Shown here piece after piece: positions 33,641 through 51,146 of a stretch of 64,000 nucleotides of DNA. Position numbers and translations under genes: made by a program. Every line of letters starts with the position of its first letter. Positions within the stretch are counted from its first letter, which is position 1. This DNA comes from Scolanthus callimorphus (taxonomy: Eukaryota; Cnidaria; Anthozoa; Actiniaria; Edwardsiidae). Where the stretch lies: positions 33,421,205 through 33,485,204 of the forward strand of contig CM066912.1 in assembly GCA_033964015.1 (NCBI GenBank). The letters run 5' to 3'. Below the pieces are notes generated by a model. It saw nothing but the letters and a program-made list of their open reading frames with translations, made no database searches and was not told the origin of the DNA.

Positions 33641-33751
33641 CTCATCATGACGGGACAAGCCACACTCTGATCAAGAAACAGTTTATTCCTTACGCGCCTC
33701 GGAGGTTCCCACTGAGACCAATCAATCCTTACAGACGAAACGGACTAGCAC
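33641..33751 (+). CDS. Exon 2 (basic propeptide-like segment) of the poly-CRD protein
   Basis: After a CCCCCACAG acceptor the exon encodes residues 44-80, including HHDGTSHTLIKKQF and the Pro/Arg-rich APRRFPLRPINPYRRNGLA, and ends in phase 1 at C|GTAAGA. The codons split at both junctions (GCT Ala44 and CGT Arg81) are restored cleanly. Minicollagens carry a short propeptide between signal peptide and first CRD that is removed after a basic site. The RR pairs and the terminal GLAR just before CRD1 would suit such processing, though the usual KR is not there. Flanking introns hold foldback elements. Confidence 0.78.
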
Positions 33752-34043
33752 GTAAGAAAACAAATCGAACGTATGCACTTGTATACCGCAGTTATCCATA
33801 CTGTGTATTCCCAGTTTACACCTGTGAGATATGTAAACCAGGCCTAAGATACGGACTGCAATGGAGGAGCAGGCCCGTAGGGGGGAGTTCGAAGGGTTCG
33901 TAAGGACCCCCTGAAACCAAAAGTCATACATGTTACTTTAGAAGCTAATAAAGAATCCACAAAAAATCGTTAGAAATGCCCAGGAAACAAGCGAAAACGA
34001 ACCCCCTCTGAATAAGTAAAGCAAACGAACCCCTTTCAATTAA

Positions 34044-34159
34044 GCAATAAAAGTACTTTCCGCGTGCTCTCTGGTTTCTTACAAACATTCGACAGGTCGA
34101 CCAACATTCCTCGAGTGTGTGTAAGAAACCAGAGAGCATGCGGAAAGTACTTTTATTGC
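34044..34159. mobile_element. Hairpin element in intron 2 of the poly-CRD gene
   Basis: GCAATAAAAGTACTTTCCGC at 34044 is mirrored by GCGGAAAGTACTTTTATTGC ending at 34159, with GCTCTCTGGTTTCTTACA in the arm and one mismatch (CGTGC/CATGC). No coding capacity. Confidence 0.85.
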
Positions 34160-34778
34160 TTTTAGAAAATAACATACACACGCGCGACATCGTTGCGTGA
34201 CAATCGTGTTTCTCAGGTCTCTTACAAACACGCCTTTTAACCAATCAGAATGCGCACATTCACCATATAAAATAGATGTTATTTTCTAAAAGAATTTAGC
34301 TACGGACCTGAAGAGTGTGAGCACTCCTGCAGCTATCTGTATCTGAGTACTGTCACTCAGGTCACTCCCGCGTTCTACGTGGTAAACAGTGAGAGACGGG
34401 TGAAATAAGATTTCGTTCAGGATTTCGTGCTCATTGTGAACCATTCTCATTCTGATTCTCATTGTGAACCAGCCACTAGGGTAACTCGAACAAAACTTGG
34501 ACAGTCGAAAAAAATCTGCATCCCCTTACAAGCTTCGACTAGTTACAGCTCTCCACCCTGGAATACCAGTGGATTGCTTCTTGACCAGCCTGAAGTTCCT
34601 GTTTATCTAACCTGGAAATCCGCATTTTGAGAATAGCCCATCCTGGAATTTTACCCCTTCTCCACGGTTGCTCATTCTGGAATGTCAGGGAGAAAACGTT
34701 TTAAGTGACTGCTCATTTAAGAACGACACTGTGCTGATTGCAATGCAAGGTTTCTAAGTGTTTCGTTTACTTCTGCAG

Positions 34779-36424
34779 GTCCTGCGTGCGAGCAACGTTG
34801 CCAAGAGATCTGTACACCTGATTGTGACTTCGCCTGCTGCCTTCCTTCTGCTCCAGCACCCGCTCCTGCAGCATATGTCGCACCCCCGCCAGCAGCATAT
34901 GTCGCACCCCCGCCAGTAGCATATGTCGCACCCCCTCCTGTCACACATGTCGCACCCCGTCCAGTCCCCTTCAAACAATGCGCACCTTACTGCCCTCGAC
35001 ACTGCTTTCCTCAATGCAGTCCTTCCTGCTGCAGAGGCGTTACTTACCGACCTCGACTTCCTCCGGCCCTTCCGCATCCCCCTCCAGCCCCGGTCGCACC
35101 CCCCGCACGTCCTCCAGCTCCGGTAGTACCTCGTTCCTGTCCTGTTGGGTGCCCTGCTTCCTGCTACCCTGGATGCGCGTTCTCCTGCTGTCGCCCTCAA
35201 GGCCTTGCGTCCTGGCACCACCCGGAACCCGTGCCTCAGATCCAGGGTCTTCTCCCGCTAACATCAGACAGCATCTTAGAGAAAGGAGCCTCCAGGGCGG
35301 CTGTCCCTCAGTATGCACCCTTCGGTTTATTGCCCCTTTATACGCATTGCCCTCCATCTTGCGCAGCCAAATGCTTTCCATCATGTAGTCCAACTTGTTG
35401 TTTGGAAGCTACTGCTCCTCGGCCCCTCCCCCTGATGTCTGCTTTTGCTCCTCCCCTTTCCGCATGCCCAGCGCCATGCTCTCCACAATGTTACCCACGA
35501 TGCACTCCGAGCTGCTGTGTCTCGCAGGCGATGAACCAAGCACCTCCCCAGCCCCTCCCCCAGGTGGCTGCTTACGCGCCTGCCCCAGTCCCCCCTCCAG
35601 CATGCCCGGCGTCTTGTTCTCCGCAATGCTACCCACGATGTAGCGCGAGCTGCTGCGCTTCCCAGTCGTTGAATCAAGCAGTTGATATCCCTCCATACCA
35701 GTCTAAAGAACAATCTAAAATTTCTACAGTCATTCTACCTTATCACGCTGCTCCACTTTCATGCCCGGCATCTTGCCCTCTCTCGTGCTACCCGCAGTGT
35801 CGCCAACAATGCTGTTCCCGGGCATTACAGCTCCCTCTACCCCCTCCTTCCCCAGGCCCGTCTTGTCCTGGGCGCTGCGCGCAGTCTTGTTACCCGCTCT
35901 GTACTCCTGGCTGCTGTTTAACGCAGCCTCAAATGCCAATCACGCAGTCTTTTCCAGCACAGCAGTCTTTTCCAGCACAGCAGTCTTTCGCAGCGCAGGT
36001 CAACAGGCCCTTGTCTCCCTCGTGCCCAGGCTCCTGCTCTCCCTCCTGTTACCCACAATGCTCTCCGAGCTGCTGCTTTGCTCGGGCCCAGGAACGACCG
36101 GTCTCGCTACCCGCACCCCCACCAGTACTCCCCAGGGCGCAATCTACGCCTAACACATGTCCAGCCAGTTGCCCTGCATCTTGTGCCCCTATTTGTAGCC
36201 CACTCTGTTGTGCACCCCCACCCCCACCGCCAATGCTACCAGCTCGTGCGCCTGCGCCGTTGATCGTCCTTATTCCCCGCCCTCCCCCCGTGTGTCCCGC
36301 CCCTTGTCCTACTACGTGTTATCCACAGTGCGACAAAGCCTGCTGCTGCCAGAGGAAGGGGCCGCTAAGAGGGCTGGGATTGCTCAGCAACGACGACTTA
36401 ACGGGCATGTGCGCGGATGACTGA
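34779..36424 (+). CDS. Exon 3: eleven minicollagen cysteine-rich domains in a Pro-rich protein without collagen repeats
   Basis: The last exon encodes residues 81-628. It contains eleven exact CxxxCxxxCxxxCxxxCC motifs, starting at residues 84, 148, 201, 271, 310, 356, 409, 443, 496, 541 and 586, for example CPAPCSPQCYPRCTPSCC (310-327). CRD1 (CEQRCQEICTPDCDFACC) is the most divergent; most others have CYPxC in the middle. The linkers of 13-52 residues are Pro/Ala/Gln-rich, with short internal repeats (four AYVAPPP-type octamers at 111-142, three QSFPAQ-type units near 470-485). There is no Gly-X-Y stretch, C-type lectin or SCP domain, so it is neither a minicollagen nor NOWA. In minicollagens and NOWA this fold reshuffles disulfides between molecules to harden the nematocyst capsule; eleven copies suggest a multivalent cross-linker. 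The protein ends LLSNDDLTGMCADD. No frameshift is seen. Confidence 0.92.
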
Positions 36425-36680
36425 ACCTTAACATCCTCTCAATAGTGATTCATTCTACTATGTCAGCTGGCTACCGAGAAGTCATTTAACGACAAGTTGT
36501 GACTTGCAACTTTTGCTCCATTGACTAAGCTGGTTGTCAAGAAAACCCGCTCACGGCAAGATGTGACAGACAATTGCATTGCAAGTGATTAGATTGGTGT
36601 CCAAAACTAACATTTCATTTATGAGATTAACTTATTAGTGAACAGCTCCGAAAATGTTAACTGTTTTCCTAAAATATGCA

Positions 36681-36735
36681 TATAAAAGCAGGGAAGCTCG
36701 AAGGAAGACTTTCACCATCACATCTTTTTAACATG
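36681..36735 (+). promoter_or_regulatory. Possible TATA promoter with a start codon about 50 bp downstream
   Basis: TATAAAAG at 36681-36688 is followed, at the usual 25-32 bp distance, by a pyrimidine-rich TTTCACCATC stretch and then ATG at 36733. The frame (MDKVLYFIG) stops after nine codons; a donor-like GGTTAG ends it. It could be the start of an undetected spliced gene or chance. Confidence 0.25.
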
Positions 36736-37344
36736 GACAAGGTGCTATATTTCATTGGTTAGAAATCGCGCTAGCTAAACATGCGAGAGGTTCGGGAAGT
36801 TTCATAGCAAGCGAATAGGATCTGAATGATACCACGACTTATCAGCAAGATGAAGCCACTATTTTTAACGAATCTCGAATAAGAATCTCGAATAAGAATC
36901 TCGAATAAAAATTCGAATAAAAATTCGAATGACCTACTGCGCTGTGTGTGTGCTGCAAAACGTTTTACAGAAACAACAATTTATGAAACACAGATGGAAC
37001 AAAAAAGAGAAAATATTACAATATGCAAAAACAGAAGCAAAAGAAAAGCAATAACTGAACTTAATGCATATAATGATGATATTATCATAGTGATCATAAT
37101 CATGTTCTTTTACAGATAAATAAAATGATATATTTTTTATAAACAGTCTCTACTGATCAAGAGATCTATATCCACGACCTTTAGATGCCCAGCTTGCTTG
37201 CGTTGGTCGAGGGCGTTTTATACCCTTGGTTCTCGATCGCGAACATTCAAAGAATACATCTTACAATATGTCGTAGCGTCCGTTGTAGAAGAGGTTACAT
37301 GGACGATGGGACGAAAAAGTCCCCCGCGGGCGGAGGACAAAGGG

Positions 37345-37590
37345 TTAACAATACAACGTCTGAAGAACCTCGGTCAGCCGCCATTTTGTCAACCTAGCAA
37401 CATACCGAGTCAGGGAAAGCATCCATTTCCATCGGCTGATTTAGGGAATGTACCGAGATAATTTCGAACGAATTCGCTACATGAAGTACAAAACTTCGTG
37501 GATGATTATTTCAATATTGCTACATGTGATGCATGTACTAATATCGAACAAAATCAATAGCAAAGGAATTACTGACTAGGAGTCTTTAGT
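37345..37590. repeat. Diverged repeat shared with 19280-19530
   Basis: It carries CCATTTTGTCAACCTAGCAA, GCATCCATTTCCATCGGCTG and AGGGAATGTACCGAGATAAT, in the same order as the 19.3-kb copy. Confidence 0.65.
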
Positions 37591-37775
37591 CACTCCATTT
37601 GTACTTTGCTGTGAATGGGAACGAAGACTTATATAATGTACAATGCATATTTTATTAGATGAATAATATCTATCTTACAATACTAAAATGCGTAAACCCA
37701 GCTTCAATTGCTCATCACAGGGTCTGCACGTACGTTTTGCTACTATGGTAGATATTCTAATAACATTCTATTTTG

Positions 37776-38837
37776 TTAAATACTATGAATAGCGCACCCG
37801 TTCCCAGACCGCCCACTAGCGTCTGTCCCACTCCCACTCCTCCTAGACTCCACAGGGATCTCATGCGGTATAGGATTCAGCTCTACTGGCTGATGAGGCT
37901 GCCTGCGGTGTGCAGTGCACGATAATATTTTCTTGAACTCTGTTCTAAATGATCTGTTAAGGGCGCCGTACACGAATGGCGTGCAAGCGCTGCTTAGCGC
38001 TACCAGGCAGTTCATGATTCGCGCCGCAACAATCGGGACGGATCCCTTAACAGCGCGTACGATAATTAGCGCAACAGACACAGGGAGCCAGCAAATGAGA
38101 AAAGTAAAAACCAGCGTGAAAAGCGTGCGTGTGATTTTCACTTCCTCTATGCTGAGCCTCAGCTCGCTCCGATGACTCCTGGCAGCATTTAAAGAGCCAA
38201 TCACATTGCGACGATGCTTGCGCACGCGCAGTGAGACACAAGTGTAGCAGAATATTATGATGAGCATCGGAAGCGCGATAAAAATGACGGTCGCGAAAAA
38301 GGTGTACGGCGATTGCACTTTGCGGTCATAAAAACGCATCATGCAACCCGCGGTTTGCGAGCTAAAGACAAATTCCGCGAAACCCAGTACCGAGGGCAGG
38401 AGACGAACAATTGCTGGAAAAATCCAAATAAAAACCAAAAACACAAAGCACTTTTTACCTGTAAAATGCCTACGGTAAACCTTAGGCTTAAGTATTCTAA
38501 GATACCTATTAATAGCTATTAGAGTTATTGTGTATATTGATACATAAACTAAGAATTTGCTGCAGAATCCGAACAGCTGGCATCCGAGTTTCCCGTAAAT
38601 CCATCGTCCTAATATGGATGTCCCAGCAGCCATTGGGAGCGTTATACAGGAGGTGAGTAAGTCCGTTGATGCTAAAGCCACGACTAGCATGTTAGTGATG
38701 GTCTGCATAGTCTTGTTCCGATAGACCACAATCACTAGCAGCAAGTTCCCCACAAAGATCACGATATCCAAGACTACATATGCAGCGGATTCTAGGATCA
38801 CCCACGTCATTGATCTCGGATGAACGTGCAGCGACAT
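37776..38837 (-). CDS. Class A GPCR with NRY and TPxxY motifs (orphan, melatonin/amine-like)
   Basis: An intronless frame of 353 residues from an ATG at 38837 encodes a seven-helix plasma-membrane receptor. Helix 1 has GN at 30-31, helix 2 STDLL (D59), Cys86 and Cys165 can form the extracellular disulfide, helix 3 ends AINRYLRILKP with NRY (110-112) instead of DRY, helix 6 has FLICWLPVS and helix 7 CTPFVYGALN, with Thr in place of the Asn of NPxxY. NRY also occurs in melatonin receptors, and the NRYxRIxxP style is common in cnidarian orphan receptors near the melatonin/opsin/amine branch. Helix 7 has no Lys at the retinal position, so it is not an opsin. The C-terminal tail (about residues 300-353) is Arg/Pro/Ser-rich. 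The ligand is unknown. The two motif changes may alter basal activity. Confidence 0.92.
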   Translation of the reverse strand: MSLHVHPRSMTWVILESAAYVVLDIVIFVGNLLLVIVVYRNKTMQTITNMLVVALASTDLLTSCITLPMAAGTSILGRWIYGKLGCQLFGFCSKFLVYVSIYTITLIAINRYLRILKPKVYRRHFTGKKCFVFLVFIWIFPAIVRLLPSVLGFAEFVFSSQTAGCMMRFYDRKVQSPYTFFATVIFIALPMLIIIFCYTCVSLRVRKHRRNVIGSLNAARSHRSELRLSIEEVKITRTLFTLVFTFLICWLPVSVALIIVRAVKGSVPIVAARIMNCLVALSSACTPFVYGALNRSFRTEFKKILSCTAHRRQPHQPVELNPIPHEIPVESRRSGSGTDASGRSGNGCAIHSI

Positions 38838-41716
38838 TTCCTATAATTTCTCGGAATTCTTGAAAATTTCTCGGAATTCGTGATAATTTCTTGAAATTCT
38901 TGGAGTTCCTTGTATGATGATGGAACTAAATACAATCGGATAATTCTAAAACTTCTTTTTTTCAATGCCTCTCTTGGTATCTTTCTTGCCTTCGACAGAA
39001 TTGTCTTTTTAGATTTCTACTTCTCTCGCCTTCTCTGTTCTTCAGAGGTTTACCATAAAACAGCAGCTTTCAGTTTGACCAAAAAGCTTTCTCTTCAAGT
39101 TCCTGGTAAGGCTTATTAAAAGATGCGATGTAAGATATTCAAACGTCAGCACCTTAAACGTAGACGTTCCCTTTTCTTATCTTTTCACTTTCGACTTTCG
39201 CCGCTTTCTTTCTCCGATAGATCTTTCTTCTCTCCTTCTAGGCAGTACCTTGGTTCCTTGGGTGAACTAAATTCTCCAAGAACTTTCTTCTTATTCAGAG
39301 ACGGACGTCCTCTTATCGTGTTGCTTTCTATTTACATGTGATATCGAGATAAGAACAGATCACTTTATTCTCTTGTGAAAAGCCACGTTCAGCCTGAAAC
39401 TCTTCTTGAGTTAGAGACGAAGATGAGAAATGCAATCCCCAGGCTTGGAGTTATAGATATATGAAAGGAATAATCGGAAATATTCTGACAGTAATTGGGC
39501 GGCCAGAACTCTTTGGTCTCCTTAACGTTTAATTGGTTTTCCCTGGTTTTCTTAGGGACGCATCTACTGAAGCCAATCTTGGCACTTGTTCATTAACGCG
39601 GTGAGCCACTTTCTTTTGAATTGGTTCCTGTATCTGTGAAATGGCGTATTTTGCTTTCTCTCTTTTGAATTCCACGTTAGAGTGCACAGTGTCTGTGTTT
39701 CTCGCTTATCGTAACGTTGTAGGGAAACTTCATAAGAAAATCTAATATTTCTAAAGGTTTTGTTTTCAGAGTTTTCTCCTTGTCGGAAAGATTGTAAATA
39801 TTTTTCTGAAATTTCGATTGCTTCTACTTTATGTTTTCCTGTATGACATCACATACTAAATTATTTCTTCTTTGGTTTGCTAGGTAAGAATTTCAGACAA
39901 TTCCTGGGGATTTTTTGAAATTCTCTAGAATGTTCCGTAAATGTTCTCGGTTCGAGTTAGACACCCTGCTATACTGGTATTGGCTAGAATAGTTGCGGTT
40001 TCACGAATATCGCTGTTCTTCTGGCTGGTTGATCTTTTCAATTTTCTCCTTTGATTCTTGTCCAAACTCTCGGTTACGTCTTTGCCATTTGGAACTCTCG
40101 GTCGGAATATCTTGTGCTGGGCTTGTTGTAGAATTCGTTCACTCCCCTATTCTCGCGCACACTAAAAAGAGGTGCTGGTCTGTTGATATTTGCTGTGAAA
40201 CTAAAGTCTACTTCACTACGACGCGACGTGTAGGGACTTGACTTTCAAAATCCGATCTCTCCTTCTCTTACAGGCTTTTGAAACCGATAATTAACCTTGT
40301 AGAGCATCTGATATAGCCTTGAGTGTGTTCTTTGTTACGCCAAGTAGAGATTTGCGCTTGAGGAAGATTCACTTTTCACTAAAATTAGACTTTCAAGTTA
40401 AATTTTCTCCTTTATCTTACAAAGTGCCCAAGGTGCAATCTTGTAGCTTTTCTCGAAATAGAATTCTCCCGTCACTGGTTATACAATGCAAAGTTTTCTA
40501 GGGTATCAAATGGCTGCTCATGTTAATAAGCAATTAGCTGGCCTTTTCCCAGCTTATTTTCATTTTCTACTATCTTTTTCTTTCAACTCGAAAGGTTGGT
40601 TCATGTGTTTCCTTATTTTCAACACAGCAATTGGGAACGACCAGATTTTCTCGATATCCAAAATCTTTCTTCCTTTCGGAGAAATGTGCTTTACTCCACA
40701 GATAAATAATAATTTGTTTACTGGGAGTGCTAATTGCGGCGACTTTTATTTATAGTCCCCATATCAAGTTCACATGCGTTGTTCATGACGTTGTCTTCAA
40801 GAGTTGAGCTTTCCTAACGATGTCGATTAAATTTTCAATATTCTTGTCGGCTTGAACTTCAATTATTTACCGTATTCTTCACTTTTAACATCCCGCTCTA
40901 ACGTCCTGTATGGTTGGACCTTTCTCTGTTAATTGCGAGAAAAAAGTTTTTAACTTTTCCTTCTTGTCTTTTAATCTCTCCACTTTTACGACATGCAATA
41001 CTGTTCTCTTTGAATCTGGCCTTCCTTCCCTTCCTTCCTTTTATTCGATGTCTTTCAGTATGGAGTTCCTTTTTGAGTGTTTGTACGAACCTCTTTTCTT
41101 GTTATGGCTATAAAAGCTTGGCTGTGACTCATCGAGTTCCCATGCATGAAGTGAAGGCTTTTCCTGTCGCTATTACCAATTAATTTCACCTTCTGTGTTT
41201 TGCTGGTTTTCTTGTCACCAACTTGTCTCTTTCGTCACTGCTTTGAACAAACAACGAGTGAGCAGAAGCCATGCAATTTAGAAGTCATGCTACGTCGACT
41301 TTTCCATCTTCTTTCCGTCAATATTCTTGTTCTTTTTTCGCCCACGAAAATCAAGGACCAATTGAAATTGCGGCGTCTTTATAAAAGGAATTCCGTCTTG
41401 AGTTGGCGGCAGGCCCTTTTGTCTTATAATATAGCGGAAATCCTAAAAAAGAAATCATGATTAAATTCACTTATTCAAATGTGCCAACTGTTAGTAAATA
41501 GTGCTATAGCGGCAAGAATGCAATAAAAAAAAGAAATAACCTAAAAACACACCTTTTTAAACAGGTATATGATTAGTTTTAGTTTTTAGTTTTTATTAAT
41601 CATTTTTATTAGTTATTTTTATTTTATTTTAGTCATTTTAAAGTTATATTTCATTATTATATCTTTTTTGATGCTGTTTTTAGATCGTTTTAATATTTGA
41701 ACTGTAAATTTGTTTC
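38838..41716. other. Pyrimidine-rich (+ strand) region without a supported gene
   Basis: From about 38860 to 41460 the + strand is rich in TTCTC/TCTTT runs and poor in A/G runs. Many short frames rich in Phe, Leu and Ser are open on + but none has a domain. At 38845-38905 a 19-20-bp unit (AATTTCTCGGAATTC) repeats about three times. It may be the decayed sequence of an A/G-rich element on the minus strand. Confidence 0.45.
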
Positions 41717-42434
41717 GTTAAGGTATGAGTATACCTTTGAGGGGTCTCGCGGGGAAAATATTCGTATCGCGTCACAATTTACACCACAAACGTCGTTCAT
41801 ATATCATTTTAAAGCTAAAAGATTGGTCTATCTGATGAATACTTTTGTTTTCATTATATTGTACATGAACATATATTTTGTTAGCTCTAAAGAAAAAACG
41901 ACCGACTTTCTTTAAAAAGTTCCATCTTCTTCCAATTAAATTGCACAGCTCCAAATATAAGCAAAATCTATTCTTTAGAAGGCGATCTAAAAAAAGGTGT
42001 GCGGGATTTTTGATTTTCCTTTTAAAACATATTTTATGCTAATTTTTGTGTTAGCATTGCCAAAAATATCTGTTTTCAACCTTTTTTACGTGATATTTCC
42101 GCAAATATGTAAAATATCAATAATCCCGCACACCTTTTTTCAGATCGCACTCTAAGGAATACATTTTGCAGAAATCTGGAGCTTTTAACATTAACTGGAA
42201 GTGGCAGGAACTCTTAAAAAGCAAAAATTGGTACTTTTCCTCTGAAGCACAAAATGACGAAAATGATCCATCAGATTACCGTTGCAAAGAAATATACCAC
42301 TTAGTAAGTAAGGCCATTCCATAAGCTTTAAAACGATATATAATTGGCCCTTGTAGTGTAAATAATGACACGATAGTGATTTTTTTTCGCGAAAAAGTGA
42401 CATCCCTCGTGCAAAGGTATACTCATACCTTAAC
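41717..42434. mobile_element. piggyBac-like MITE flanked by TTAA
   Basis: GTTAAGGTATGAGTATACCT (41717-41739 in full, 23 bp) is exactly inverted at 42412-42434. TTAA at 41718-41721 and 42430-42433 would be the target duplication of a piggyBac-type element, with inner ends GGTATGAGTATACC. A second inverted pair inside (GATCTAAAAAAAGGTGTGCG near 41983 and its mirror near 42122) adds to the foldback. No transposase is present. Confidence 0.7.
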
Positions 42435-42460
42435 CTCTTCGTTTTAGTTACTTAGATAAT

Positions 42461-43685
<1,225 letters not shown>

Positions 43686-43694
43686 CTACAACTA

Positions 43695-43695
43695 C

Positions 43696-43767
<72 letters not shown>
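43695..43767. repeat. (TTA)n microsatellite between the fragment and the full-length element
   Basis: About 24 units; this is the 5' target flank of the element that starts at about 43768. Confidence 0.95.

Positions 43768-49456
<5,689 letters not shown>

Positions 49457-49520
<64 letters not shown>
49457..49520. repeat. (TTA)n microsatellite, 3' flank of the truncated copy
   Basis: About 21 ATT units, then unique sequence (AACAACACAAACGTC). Confidence 0.95.
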
Positions 49521-49523
<3 letters not shown>

Positions 49524-49759
49524 AACACAAACGTCACGGTTTTATTAACGAAGGCCTACGATTAATTGCTGTTAGGACAAATATTGTTTTTTTGGAGGGC
49601 CATATGTATATTATCAGATGATAATATTTAATGCTACCCTCGGTAAATACTCCTTGTAGGGAAAACCTGTGACCGAGGGCTGGAAAATATTATTTTACTG
49701 TAATATCTCAAAAACAAAACAGACGATATAAAGACGAGAAGAAACGATTATACAACAAC

Positions 49760-50215
49760 AGCAGCAATAACGGCGACGAAGATGACAAGAAATACAAAAC
49801 CAATAACAACAGATGTAAAAACAACAACCAACAACAGCACGAACACAACAGCACCAGCAGTAATAACGGCAACGAAGATGATGACAAGAAAAACAAAACC
49901 AATAACAACAGATGTAAAAACAACAACCAACAACAACAACACGAACACAACAGCACCAGCAGTAATAACGGCGACGAAGATGATGGCAAGAGATACAAAC
50001 CCAATAACAACAGATGTAAAAACAACAACCAACACGAACAACAATACGAACAACAACAGCACCAGCAGGAATAACGGCGACGAAGATGATGACAAGAAAT
50101 ACAAAACCAATAACAACAGATGTAAAAACAACAACCAACAACAACACGAACAACAACAGCACCAGCAGGAATAACGGCGACGAAGATGATGATGACAGGA
50201 AATACAAAACCAATA
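49760..50215. repeat. Tandem repeat of 100-107 bp, AAC-rich, about 4.5 copies
   Basis: Each unit has AATAACGGCGACGAAGATGA, AAAACCAATAACAACAGATG and a variable CAACAA run that explains the changing length. The open frames on both strands are by-products. Confidence 0.88.
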
Positions 50216-51066
50216 ACAAACGGCTCTGTGTGGGGACCCCCACACAGTTAGTTTGCGCGATGAAATCGAGAAAGCTTAGAGGAGGGACTACTCCAAGGGG
50301 GCTGTGGCCTCTTTGTTTATACACTAAACTGGTGCACTTTAGAAGAACGGAGGAAAAACGCCAGGTTGCTTCTGCATAACAAAGGACTACAAGGCCGGGC
50401 TGATTTCCCATTATCTGCGGATACCGTATGCTCGGACGAATGTTTATAGTTTTGTAGTGCGCATAACACCAGATTGGAACAGTTTATCGCTTCCAAAGAA
50501 GCGTTGCAAAGAAAATCATTCTACCCTAATCGATATTTTATACAGGTACGATGACTACATTGATTCTACGGCCAAATCAGGCATGCGCTAAAAAATCACA
50601 GGCCTTGACTTTGTTTTTTTTTCTTTTTCTTTCTTTCTCTTTACCAACTATAAAAGTGATGCCGATAAAACTATGCTTTCCTTTTCCTTCCTTTTCCTTT
50701 TTTTCTGGTTTAAAAAAAATCTTCTTCTTCTTCAATCTTAATATAAATTGAGCAAAAACCGTGTTACAATATATGTATTAAAAACCCTGATAAGGCTGGT
50801 CCGCCTCGATTAGTTAGTCTATTTACGGATCAACCACTCCTGTAAATAATATTTAAAAGTCAGAATAAAAAAGTCTGAAGTCTGAAGTCTGGACCATGTC
50901 ATTGTAGAAAGCCATAGTATGGCCGTTTTCGAGAGGTTGCTGAGTTAGAGTCCTTAACTAGAGGACTCTATCAATAAAGTGAAGTGAACTAGGGAGGAGT
51001 CAAAACAACGGTACTTCTTAGGGATCCAGGCTTTCCAAAATATTTGGTGGGTACCGGGTGGTACCA

Positions 51067-51146
51067 CCCTCTAGGTTTTCAGGGCCCATTATCTCGAAGC
51101 ACGGTACCTCCCTCTAGGTTTTCAGGGCCCATTTTCTCGAAGCACG
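51067..51146. repeat. 43-bp tandem duplication
   Basis: CCCTCTAGGTTTTCAGGGCC followed by CTCGAAGCACG occurs twice with a 43-bp period, differing at ATTATC/ATTTTC. Confidence 0.85.

Larger units (their letters stand above)
36425..37775. other. Spacer between the poly-CRD gene and the second GPCR
   Basis: It holds a TATA-like site at 36681, a short tandem repeat of AATCTCGAATAAG at about 36868-36928 and the diverged repeat at 37345-37590 (partner of 19280-19530). AATAAA runs at 36903-36920 could serve as polyadenylation signals of the poly-CRD gene. No gene is supported. Confidence 0.5.

Noticed and set aside
37776..38837. The second GPCR as an opsin
   Set aside because: Helix 7 lacks the retinal-binding Lys and the usual opsin motifs.
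49695..50411. Ser/Leu/Val/Cys-rich open frames on the minus strand
   Set aside because: They are the reverse reading of the AAC-rich 100-bp tandem repeat.
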